Source: Armatimonadota bacterium (GTDB lineage Bacteria; Armatimonadota; Zipacnadia; Zipacnadales; FEN-943). Taken from it: a stretch of DNA of 7,840 nucleotides. Location: assembly GCA_026419655.1 (NCBI GenBank), contig JANZZA010000733.1, forward strand, positions 1-7,840, read 5' to 3'. The notes below the pieces were generated by a model. The model ran no database searches and had not been told where the DNA came from. It saw only the letters and a program-made list of their open reading frames with translations. Numbering within the stretch: the first letter of the stretch is position 1; every line of letters starts with the position of its first letter. The position numbers and the translations under genes are program-made. Shown here one piece after another: positions 1 through 6,775 of this stretch.

Positions 1-378
1 GCCGGCCAAGGCAAGGACCGAGCCGACCGAAATGTCGAAGCCTCCGCCCACGATGACGATAGCCATGCCGGCCACCAAGATGGCCTCGCTGGACATGCCC
101 ACCAGCAGCGCCTTTATGTTGCTGGGCGAGAGGAAGATGGACGGGGTAGGGTCGCCTGGCTGCTTGGGAAGAGTATGCAGATGGAAGAACAGGACTACGG
201 CGACAACTATGATGAAGGTGGCAAATTCCCGCAGGCGGGCCACGTTGGCCACCAGTAGCCGCGCGCCGGCCGGTGTCCTCACAGGCGGCATGACTGGTTG
301 TCGGCCCCCTGGCGGCTGGCCTGCTGCTGGTGCTTCGCCTCCAGGCGATTGGGTAGATTCTTTGTCTTCGTTGCCCAT
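1..378 (-). CDS. Sugar ABC transporter permease, RbsC type (N-terminal part, cut by window edge)
   Basis: This is an inner-membrane permease subunit of a CUT2-type (ribose/galactose/xylose-like) sugar importer; only 126 N-terminal residues are in the window. A basic segment (RLREF, about residues 48-52) leads into the first membrane helix (about 53-67, FATFIIVVAVVLFF). The SPSNIKALL segment and a second hydrophobic stretch (about 91-110) follow. Next comes the family hallmark GGFDISVGSVLALAG (112-126), which corresponds to GGIDLSVGSVLALAG in RbsC relatives. I chose ATG 378 because GGGTGA sits seven bases upstream. This gives a Pro/Gly/Gln-rich N-terminal tail of about 30 residues. ATG 291 would give a length more typical of the family, and GTG 399 is also in frame. 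The gene lies 62 bases behind the ATPase stop on the same strand, so the two are probably co-transcribed. Family is confident; sugar specificity is unknown. Confidence 0.93.
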   Translation of the reverse strand, partial: MGNEDKESTQSPGGEAPAAGQPPGGRQPVMPPVRTPAGARLLVANVARLREFATFIIVVAVVLFFHLHTLPKQPGDPTPSIFLSPSNIKALLVGMSSEAILVAGMAIVIVGGGFDISVGSVLALAG

Positions 379-440
379 GACCGCGTCACCCGACCACACG
401 GCCGGGCCCGGTCCCTCCTCGACCGGCCATCGCTACCCCA

Positions 441-1985
441 TCAGCAAGCTGCGGCGGCGCCCCTCCCGGCAGCCAGGAACATTATCTTCTCTTCGGTAGC
501 CTCGTCGGCAGACAAAAGGCCAGAGGCCTCTCCCTCATGGATGACGAGGATGCGGTCGCTGGCGCCAAGTATCTCAGGCAGCTCTGAGGAAATCATCATG
601 ACTGCGGTGCCTGCCCGGGCCAGCTCCCGCAGGATGGAGTGTACTTCCGCTTTGGCGCCAACATCAACGCCGCGCGTCGGCTCGTCCACAATCAGCACGC
701 GCGGGCGGATGGCAAGCCATTTGGCCAAGAGGACTTTCTGCTGATTACCGCCGGATAAGTGAGACACAGTTGTGAGCACGGACGGCGCGCGGATGCGTAG
801 GCGGTTGACGTATTCCTCGGCCATGCGCTGCTCGCGGCTGGGACTCATGAAGCCGAGGACGGCGTTAGCTTGCAGGCTGGCGGCGCCGATATTTGTGCGT
901 ACGGCCAGACCCAGAAAAAGCCCCTGTTCTTTACGGTCTTCAGGGACGTAGCCAATGCCCAGGCGGATGGCATGGCCTGGATCGCGGACTTGGATTTTCT
1001 TGCCGTCGAGGTAGATGGCCCCTGCCTGTGGGCGGTCAATGCCGAAGATAGCCCGTGCGATCTCAGTGCGGCCGGCCCCCACCAGACCCGCCACGCCCAG
1101 GATTTCTCCGGCCCGAAGCTCGAAGGATATGTTGCGGAAGCGCGGCTCGCGGGTCAAGCCCTCGACGCGTAGGACAACCTCGCCTGCCAGGCCGCCGCGC
1201 TGTGGGTAACCCGTGCCCAGTGCCCGGCCTACCATCATCCGCACCACGTCATCAGGCGTCACTTCGTCCTTCGCGCGGGTGCCCACGTGCTCCCCGTCCC
1301 GCAGTACCATTATCCGGTCGGCAATCTCGAAGACCTCAGCTATGCGGTGGGAAATGTAGATAACGGCGACCCCGCGGGCTTTCAGACGCGCGATTATGTC
1401 GAAAAGGTAGCGGATTTCGTGCTCGGTGAGGGTGCTGGTTGGCTCGTCAAGCACCAGGACGCGGCAGTCCAGAGACAGGGCCTTGGCGATTTCAATCATC
1501 TGCTGAATGGCCACTGGCAGGCGTCGGACGGGAGTGGAAGGGGGAATGTCCAGGTCGAAGCGGCGGAGCATCTCGGCGGCCTCGCGATACAGGCGCCGGC
1601 GGTCAACGAAGCCCAGAATGGGAATGGTTGGCTCACGGGCACAAAAGATGTTCTCCGCTACGCTAAGCTCCGGCACCAGGCTCAGTTCCTGGTGGACGAC
1701 CGAAATGCCTGCGAAGGCGGCTTCCATGGCGCCGGCGAAGTGCACGGGCCGGCCCTCGTAGATTATCCGCCCGGCGTCGGGGCGAAGGTTTCCACAGAGC
1801 ACTTCCACCAGCGTGCTCTTGCCTGCGCCATTTTCTCCGACGATGGCCAGTACTTCCCCGCGCCGCAGGAACAAGTCCACCCCTCGGAGAGCATGGACGC
1901 CTCCGAAGTGCTTGTGTATCCCTTCCATCCGAAGGATGTAATCCTCGGGCGGCAATTGTGGTGGCCTGGGCTGTGGGCTGCTCAC
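441..1985 (-). CDS. Sugar ABC transporter ATP-binding protein, RbsA/MglA/XylG family (two fused ATPase domains)
   Basis: This cytoplasmic ATPase powers a CUT2-type sugar importer together with the permease downstream. At 514 residues it has the usual family length. Domain 1 has Walker A GENGAGKST (50-58), Q-loop Gln99, a weak signature LPVAIQQ (156-162), Walker B VLVLDEPTS (176-184) and H-loop His213. Domain 2 has a degenerate Walker A GLVGAGRTE (300-308, no Lys), YVPEDRKEQG (346-355), a canonical signature LSGGNQQK (410-417), Walker B LIVDEPTRG (431-439) and Ser in place of the H-loop His (ISSELPE, 465-471). One working and one degenerate ATP site is normal for this family. The start is GTG 1985: an in-frame TGA lies at 1991-1989, and the next ATG (residue 20) would cut the first beta strand (ILRMEGIHKHF). 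No good ribosome binding site is visible before the GTG. Substrate cannot be inferred; ribose, xylose, galactose or another monosaccharide is possible. Confidence 0.96.
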   Translation of the reverse strand: MSSPQPRPPQLPPEDYILRMEGIHKHFGGVHALRGVDLFLRRGEVLAIVGENGAGKSTLVEVLCGNLRPDAGRIIYEGRPVHFAGAMEAAFAGISVVHQELSLVPELSVAENIFCAREPTIPILGFVDRRRLYREAAEMLRRFDLDIPPSTPVRRLPVAIQQMIEIAKALSLDCRVLVLDEPTSTLTEHEIRYLFDIIARLKARGVAVIYISHRIAEVFEIADRIMVLRDGEHVGTRAKDEVTPDDVVRMMVGRALGTGYPQRGGLAGEVVLRVEGLTREPRFRNISFELRAGEILGVAGLVGAGRTEIARAIFGIDRPQAGAIYLDGKKIQVRDPGHAIRLGIGYVPEDRKEQGLFLGLAVRTNIGAASLQANAVLGFMSPSREQRMAEEYVNRLRIRAPSVLTTVSHLSGGNQQKVLLAKWLAIRPRVLIVDEPTRGVDVGAKAEVHSILRELARAGTAVMMISSELPEILGASDRILVIHEGEASGLLSADEATEEKIMFLAAGRGAAAAC

Positions 1986-2050
1986 GGGTCAATACCGCGT
2001 GAATAGAACTACAGCAGGGTTCTCCCGGCGGCCGGGGAATCCTCTCGGCC

Positions 2051-2073
2051 AGCACGCCTTGGGCACGCGTGCT
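2051..2073. promoter_or_regulatory. Candidate operator: palindrome GCACGCGTGC with an extra half-site
   Basis: A perfect 10-bp palindrome GCACGCGTGC lies at 2063-2072. The same half-site GCACGC also occurs exactly 11 bp upstream (2052-2057), so AGCACGC (2051-2057) and GCGTGCT (2067-2073) form a perfect 7-bp inverted repeat around a 9-bp spacer. Palindromes with a central CG are the usual target of LacI-family sugar regulators (family knowledge). The position between divergent sugar genes fits an operator. Binding is inferred; no regulator is encoded nearby. Confidence 0.4.
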
Positions 2074-2139
2074 ATGGAGGCAGCATCAAAAAGTCGGGGA
2101 AGGAGGCTGGAGGGCGACCATTTTCAACGGGTTTTCCCC

Positions 2140-2168
2140 CTAATAGGCCGTTATTAGCGGTTTAATAG
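2140..2168. promoter_or_regulatory. Candidate operator/promoter element: three TAATA half-sites at 11-bp spacing
   Basis: TAATA at 2141-2145, its inverse TATTA at 2152-2156 and TAATA again at 2163-2167 start exactly 11 bp apart. The first pair extends to CTAATA-ggccgt-TATTAG, a perfect 6-bp inverted repeat with a 6-bp centre. TAATAG is repeated directly at 2141 and 2163. The array ends about 50 bases before the hydrolase ribosome binding site and is the AT-rich part of the intergenic region. It may bind a regulator, overlap a -10 element, or both; no matching -35 was found. Confidence 0.4.
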
Positions 2169-2220
2169 TTTTTGGGCGCTGTGCGAGGCAGGGAAGCTTT
2201 TCGGTACAAGCCGGCGTGTG

Positions 2221-2226
2221 GGAGGT
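2221..2226 (+). promoter_or_regulatory. Ribosome binding site GGAGGT that sets the hydrolase start
   Basis: GGAGGT is a perfect Shine-Dalgarno match with a six-base spacer to ATG 2233. An in-frame GTG at 2218 immediately precedes this motif, and a start there would place the motif inside the coding sequence. ATG 2233 also gives a clean signal peptide at the very N-terminus. Confidence 0.9.
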
Positions 2227-2232
2227 AAAGGC

Positions 2233-5200
2233 ATGGGCCGCATTGAGATGCCTGTTACGTGCTTTGCATTTCTCCTTGTAGGGCTGGGTGTGGCGGGTGC
2301 CTGGCCAGCCCGCGACCACCTCAACCTCAGCGGGCCATGGCTATTCGTGAAGGTGAAATCTCTAGATTGGCCGCCGCCTTCTGACGGGTGGAGTGGCACC
2401 GACGTGCCGGGGCTGCTTTATGGCCATAACTACGAGTGTGCCTGGCTGCGCCGCTCTTTTGAGGCGCCGACGGACTGGCGCGGCAAGCGCGTCAAGCTCC
2501 GCCTCTCAGGTGCCCGATATTCTCCGGTGGTCTTCGTCAACGGCCAGAAAGTCGGCGAGCATTTTGGCGGCTACGAGCCCTGTGAGTTTGACATCACTAG
2601 CGCCATCCGCCCTGGCGAGAGCAATGAAGTCGTCGTCGGGTGCCACGACTGGACGGGTGTCTTCGACGGGCCGCCAGTAGAGTTTCCAGAGCGCATTTCC
2701 TGGGACGCGTTGCGCGGCTTCCCGCGAGACCGCATTCTTTACCCCATTGGGGGTTTGTTTAGCGCCTATGGTCTCTGGGACGACCCGCTGGTGTACGCCG
2801 TGCCGAATGTATACGTGGCCGACCTGGCGATAGTTACGAAAGTTTCGGCGCGGACGGTGTCGGTCACTTACACCGTCGCCAACGAGTCTGCCCAGGCGGC
2901 CCAGGCGACGCTCCGCGCGTCAGTCATGGACGGCCAGCGCGTGGTATTTTCGCTGCCTGAGAAGCGGGTTTCGGTGGCGGCAGGTGGCACCGCAACAGTG
3001 TCTGTCGAAGCCCAGTGGAAGGAGAATCAGGTAAAGCTCTGGTCTCCGGAACAGCCAGCGCTGTATTTCCTGCAAACCACTTTGGCTGCTGCCGGCCAGG
3101 AAGACGTGCGCCGCGACCGTTTTGGCTTCCGCGAGATTGTGGTAAAGGGGCCGGATTTTTACCTCAATGGCGTGCCCAGGCGCCTCCTGGCCTCCTCCGC
3201 GTGGCCCATGCCGCCCCGTACCCATGAAGAAGTTACCGACTTTCTCCGCCGCATGAAGACCGCCAACATCATCGCCTTCCGCACGCATACCCAGCCCTGG
3301 CGTGAAATCTGGTATCAGGTGGCCGATGAGGTCGGGCTGTGCATGATACCTGAGGGCGCGGTGTGGAACGACGACGAGGTGTACCGCCTGGACGACCAGC
3401 GTTTTTGGGAGAACTGGGGCCGCCATCTTGTCGGCATGGTCCGGGCTCTGCGCAACCATCCCTCCGTCATAATGTGGAGCCTGGAAAACGAGTTTTGCGG
3501 CTGGCGGGCATCGGCTGGCACGGTCTACGAGCAGAAGCTTGCCGACCTGGGCCGGTTGGTGAAGCGCGAGGACCCAACGCGCCCAATTACGTATGAATCC
3601 GACGGCGACCCCGGCGGCGTGGCGGATGTAATCGGCCTGCACTATCCCAATGAGCCGCCCGGTGTGCGCCTGTGGCCCAACGATGCCTACTGGATGGACC
3701 GGCCGCGGTATTTCGACAAGACCTGGATATTTTTGCCCGACCAGAACTTCCTTTGGGACCGCCGCAAGCCCCTCTACATAGGCGAATACCTGTGGTACCC
3801 GGGTGGCACGCCGGCGGACTATACGCTCTTTTGCGGCGATGATGCTTATCGGGACCTTCGCGCGGCACGCAACCGGGCAAAGGCGGCCGCTTGGCGCTGG
3901 CAGACGGTGGCCTACCGCCATTACGGCGTCAGCGGCATATCCCCGTGGTGTCTGGTCGAGGGCGGGCCGGTTGACCTCAACCAGAATGAGCTAATGGCCG
4001 CCCAGGCCTGGGCCATGCAGCCCCTGGCGGCCTATGTGCGCGAGGAAATTCGCCGCGCTTACGCCGGTTCCACTATCGAGCTCACGCTGGAGATTTTTAA
4101 CGACACGCCCCAGTCTTTCCGGGGCGCATTAAAGGTCGCCGTGATGGCCGACGGCAAGGGTCTAGCCGAGGGGGGCATGGCGCTGCAGCTCCCGCCGGGC
4201 ACACATCTTGAGCGCCCGGTCTCTCTGACCTTGCCCACTCCTCTTTCTCTGCCACGTTCCGGCGGCCGTCTGGATACCACTCTGCGGGTCACCATCGAAG
4301 ACGGCAAAAGGCGCGTGTTTTATGACGAGCGGCCCTTTGCCATATACAGCTCTCCACGGCTGCCAGCCCTGCCAGAGATTTTTCTCTATGATCCCGTTAG
4401 CGCCACGGCCCGATTGCTTGAGGCGCAGCAAAAGCCGTTTGTGCAGGTAAAGGATTTCGGCGAGCTAAAGGCCGACCAGCCCGGCGTACTGGTGATCGGA
4501 GAGAAGTCGCTGGACAGCGGGGCTGGCGATGACCCCTGGGACGGAGTGGGGACGGGGACGCGACTGTACGCACTGGTGCGTGCAGGTTGGAAAATCATCG
4601 TATTGCGGCAAGACGCTTATCCTGGCGGAATGTTTCCGGCCCAGCTTGCCTCCGGCGTGCGCTCAACCATGGCCTTTGCGACGCAGCCTTCGCATTATCT
4701 GCTGCGAGGCTTGCCTGACGACGCCTTCAAGTTCTGGGCACCCGACCACATCGTCACGGGCGGCGAGCTGATACGTCCCATCACGGGAGCCGGTAGGCCC
4801 CTGGTAATCACCGGGCACCCCGATGGCGTCTCTCACTGTGCTCTTTTGGAGATGCCGCGGGGGCGCGGAGCGTATATCTTCTGCCAGCTCCCGCTCGTCG
4901 AGCGCTACAACGTCGAGCCAATGGCCAACGTATTGCTTTCCCGATTGCTTCTGTATGCAACGCTGTTTGAAGAAACCTGCGGCCCGGCCCTGGTGAGTGG
5001 TGCCGATGAGAAATATCTACAGGTGCTCTCTGAGGTTGGGGTGCGGCACGTCGTAGCCGAAGACGCAGGTGCGGTGCTGGACCGTGAAAAGCCAGCCGTG
5101 GTTATCCTTCGGGGAGGTGCATCGGCGACTCAGCAACTCCTTGACTGGGTGCGCGGTGGCGGAAATCTTGTTCTTGACCGCCCCTCCGATGAGGTTCTTT

Positions 5201-6351
5201 CGGCTCTCGGCGCGGCGGCAGGTGTCGGCCTGCGTGGCGAGCGGGCGGCCGTGCTGGCACTGCGGGCGGAGGGCTCCGACGAGCTTCTCGACCATATCCT
5301 TCGCGAAGACCTTTACTGGGTTGGCCCGACTGACCCGACGACGGTTCCCTGGGCAGACCGGACACTATCCATGGACGTGGCCGAGGGCAACCTGGTGCTG
5401 GACATACCCGTCGAGCCGCTAGCGACTTTCGGGCCGGCCGACATGACCCTCGAGGGCACCATTGTCGAGCGCACGGCCGAGGAAATCGTCATGGCCACGG
5501 TAGGCACGGCCCGAATGACGTTCACAGCGCCGCGCGACGGCAGCTATGTGGTACTCGTTGAGGCCCGGAGCACGCCCTGTCATGGCGTCCACGCGGTAGC
5601 CGAGGTGACTGTGGACGGTGAGCCTGTCGGCATAGTTTCCACTGGCATGGAGTGGCGTCGCGCCAGCGTGGTAACCAATATAAAAGCCGGTGCCCACGAG
5701 ATAGCCGTCAGTTTCATTAACGACGCCTCGACCGCCACGGAAGACCGCAACTTGCTCCTCCGTAGCGTTCTGGTAGGCGAGGCGCCTGAGGCTGTTCGCT
5801 CCCTGGTTTCTCTTGCCACCGGGGGAACAGCCGCCTACTTGCGCTTGGGCAGCGGCCGCGTCGTTGTCAACTTCGTTCGCTGGGACACCGATGGCGACAA
5901 TGCATCTCGCGCCCGGCGGTATTTGGGCTCTCTTCTGACCGGCTTGAGCGCTGACTTCGATGATGAATTTGGCGTCGCCTACGACGTAACAAAATTCGCA
6001 GCAAAGCCGGACATGCCTTACTTCCGCGCCGAGGGCGGCGTAGCGCAGTTTGCTTCGAACGGCTGGGTTGAAGGAGAGATCCAGGTTCCTCGGGACGGCC
6101 GATACAAGATTTGCCTGAATGCCTCGGGCACGCCGGCCAAGGGCGTCTTTCCGCAAGTGCGCGTGTGGGTTGACGGGCAAGCTATTGACACCGTTACTTT
6201 GACTACTGGCGGCTGGAAGCGCTATCCGGTTTTCCTTGAACTAACCGCCGGCAGCCACATCTTGCGGCTGGAATTTACAAACGACTTCTACGAGCCGCCC
6301 GAAGACCGCAACCTCAATCTCGGTCAGGTGTTTGTCACCCGCGTGGATTAG
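2233..6351 (+). CDS. Secreted multi-domain glycoside hydrolase family 2 protein
   Basis: This 1372-residue exported enzyme is predicted to hydrolyse beta-glycosidic bonds by the retaining mechanism of family 2. A signal peptide spans residues 1-23 (hydrophobic FAFLLVGLGVAGA, probable cleavage AGA/W). The jelly-roll sugar-binding domain (about 30-190) has VVFVNG (99-104) and the FGGY turn (111-114). An Ig-like domain (about 191-295) ends in FGFRE (297-301). The TIM barrel (about 308-600) carries NHPSVIMWSLENEF with acid/base Glu420 after Asn419, and PLYIGEY with nucleophile Glu518. Accessory beta domain(s) follow (about 601-712). After these comes a class-I amidotransferase-like region (about 748-1005), as in related large glycosidases. 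Two DRNL-type carbohydrate-binding-like modules lie at about 1074-1181 and 1263-1372. The gene diverges from a sugar importer. The specificity (galactosidase, mannosidase, glucuronidase or other) cannot be told, since the family 2 fold is shared by all of them. Confidence 0.93.
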   Translation: MGRIEMPVTCFAFLLVGLGVAGAWPARDHLNLSGPWLFVKVKSLDWPPPSDGWSGTDVPGLLYGHNYECAWLRRSFEAPTDWRGKRVKLRLSGARYSPVVFVNGQKVGEHFGGYEPCEFDITSAIRPGESNEVVVGCHDWTGVFDGPPVEFPERISWDALRGFPRDRILYPIGGLFSAYGLWDDPLVYAVPNVYVADLAIVTKVSARTVSVTYTVANESAQAAQATLRASVMDGQRVVFSLPEKRVSVAAGGTATVSVEAQWKENQVKLWSPEQPALYFLQTTLAAAGQEDVRRDRFGFREIVVKGPDFYLNGVPRRLLASSAWPMPPRTHEEVTDFLRRMKTANIIAFRTHTQPWREIWYQVADEVGLCMIPEGAVWNDDEVYRLDDQRFWENWGRHLVGMVRALRNHPSVIMWSLENEFCGWRASAGTVYEQKLADLGRLVKREDPTRPITYESDGDPGGVADVIGLHYPNEPPGVRLWPNDAYWMDRPRYFDKTWIFLPDQNFLWDRRKPLYIGEYLWYPGGTPADYTLFCGDDAYRDLRAARNRAKAAAWRWQTVAYRHYGVSGISPWCLVEGGPVDLNQNELMAAQAWAMQPLAAYVREEIRRAYAGSTIELTLEIFNDTPQSFRGALKVAVMADGKGLAEGGMALQLPPGTHLERPVSLTLPTPLSLPRSGGRLDTTLRVTIEDGKRRVFYDERPFAIYSSPRLPALPEIFLYDPVSATARLLEAQQKPFVQVKDFGELKADQPGVLVIGEKSLDSGAGDDPWDGVGTGTRLYALVRAGWKIIVLRQDAYPGGMFPAQLASGVRSTMAFATQPSHYLLRGLPDDAFKFWAPDHIVTGGELIRPITGAGRPLVITGHPDGVSHCALLEMPRGRGAYIFCQLPLVERYNVEPMANVLLSRLLLYATLFEETCGPALVSGADEKYLQVLSEVGVRHVVAEDAGAVLDREKPAVVILRGGASATQQLLDWVRGGGNLVLDRPSDEVLSALGAAAGVGLRGERAAVLALRAEGSDELLDHILREDLYWVGPTDPTTVPWADRTLSMDVAEGNLVLDIPVEPLATFGPADMTLEGTIVERTAEEIVMATVGTARMTFTAPRDGSYVVLVEARSTPCHGVHAVAEVTVDGEPVGIVSTGMEWRRASVVTNIKAGAHEIAVSFINDASTATEDRNLLLRSVLVGEAPEAVRSLVSLATGGTAAYLRLGSGRVVVNFVRWDTDGDNASRARRYLGSLLTGLSADFDDEFGVAYDVTKFAAKPDMPYFRAEGGVAQFASNGWVEGEIQVPRDGRYKICLNASGTPAKGVFPQVRVWVDGQAIDTVTLTTGGWKRYPVFLELTAGSHILRLEFTNDFYEPPEDRNLNLGQVFVTRVD
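5452..5775 (+). repeat. First DRNL-type carbohydrate-binding-like module of the hydrolase
   Basis: Residues about 1074-1181 form a beta-rich module. It starts with a TIVERTAEE strand, continues with PRDGSYVV and VTVDGEPVG, and ends with a calcium-site-like motif FIND (1161-1164), six residues, then DRNL (1171-1174). The FxND...DRNL pattern resembles calcium-dependent xylan-binding modules of the CBM36/CBM60 type (family knowledge, not tested here). The coding sequence GAAGACCGCAAC at 5740-5751 is identical to that in the second module (6301-6312). The module appears to sit inside a larger domain whose conserved end follows it at about 1205-1240. Confidence 0.6.
6019..6348 (+). repeat. Second DRNL-type carbohydrate-binding-like module, at the hydrolase C-terminus
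   Basis: Residues about 1263-1372 parallel the first module in order: FRAEGG, then PRDGRYKI, VWVDGQ, a strand after TTGGW, and the motif FTND (1348-1351), six residues, DRNL (1358-1361). The spacing between the ND and DRNL motifs is the same as in the first module, so the two are probably paralogous copies. The protein ends 11 residues after DRNL. Function as a glycan-binding module is inferred from this pattern. Confidence 0.6.
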
Positions 6352-6483
6352 CTGTAAGCGGTCACCAGCGTCTGTCGGGCCTAATGGGACTGACCCTGTT
6401 GCACGCAGTGGAGGCACGACGAGGAGGTCAGGACAGGGGGCAGGAGAGAACCTCTGGTGATGGTTGTAGAACCATTATTTCAC

Positions 6484-6498
6484 GGGCGCGTCGCGCCC
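6484..6498. repeat. Perfect GC-rich inverted repeat
   Basis: GGGCGCG and CGCGCCC flank a single T, making a perfect 15-base interrupted palindrome that could fold as a 6-bp stem with a GTC loop. It is not followed by a T-tract, so it does not look like an intrinsic terminator. A second, weaker stem (TGCGGG 6512-6517 with CCCGCA 6529-6534) lies just downstream. It lies about 130 bases after the hydrolase stop and may protect the mRNA 3' end or belong to a dispersed repeat. Confidence 0.5.
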
Positions 6499-6597
6499 AT
6501 GCGGTATAACGTGCGGGCGCCAACCCGTCCCGCAAATGGCCTCGCAGCGGGGGTATTCGGTTTTGTAGGGAGACTATTGCAAGAGTTTCTGCAGCAC

Positions 6598-6618
6598 CTC
6601 GGAGATGCACTCGGAGAT
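6598..6618. repeat. 9-bp tandem direct repeat, 12-bp period
   Basis: CTCGGAGAT occurs at 6598-6606 and again at 6610-6618, separated by GCA. There are only two copies, so this could be a replication slip, a protein-binding pair, or chance. Confidence 0.6.
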
Positions 6619-6775
6619 AAAAGGTGGGACACCCGACTTTATACACTTTTGTGGCCCTGTATAGGCCAACACCGGGTTTTGGGCCGCACCACCGAGGTGA
6701 CTCTCCGGGCCTTACTCTTTCCTGCCTGAAACAAAATCCTGAGGAAGCTGAATACTTACTTCCTTACGGCAACTG

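Larger units (their letters stand above)
1986..2232. promoter_or_regulatory. Divergent intergenic control region between importer and secreted hydrolase
   Basis: These 247 bases separate the minus-strand importer operon from the plus-strand hydrolase, so they must hold both promoters unless transcription reads in from elsewhere. I found no convincing -35/-10 pair for either direction. Two symmetrical arrays stand out (2051-2073 and 2140-2168, listed separately). The region becomes AT-richer around 2140-2175, close to the hydrolase start, as expected for a promoter. No regulator gene is present in the window. The role is inferred from gene orientation. Confidence 0.6.

Noticed and set aside
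402..411. Palindrome CCGGGCCCGG between ATPase and permease genes
   Set aside because: Short GC palindromes are expected in sequence this GC-rich, and no hairpin loop or T-tract is available.
1287..2006. Long plus-strand frame (239 codons) opposite the ATPase gene
   Set aside because: It is a mirror frame of a well-conserved ATPase with all motifs on the minus strand; the product resembles no known family.
2024..2036. Small hairpin CCCGG-CGG-CCGGG in the leader of the importer operon
   Set aside because: Only five GC pairs in GC-rich DNA with no T-tract or partner structure; not enough to claim an attenuator or riboswitch.
2074..2157. 27-codon leader frame (ATG 2074 to TAG 2157) upstream of the hydrolase
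   Set aside because: No ribosome binding site before the ATG, and the frame runs through the TAATA array; probably chance.
2920..3921. Minus-strand frame of 333 codons opposite the hydrolase
   Set aside because: It lies entirely within the conserved family 2 coding region and is explained by high GC third-position bias.
5419..6180. Minus-strand frame of 253 codons opposite the hydrolase C-terminus
   Set aside because: Shadow of the two binding-like modules; no start signal and no recognisable domain.
6352..6400. Possible terminator right after the hydrolase (GGTCA 6360-6364 with TGACC 6391-6395)
   Set aside because: Five-bp stem with a 26-base loop and no T-tract.
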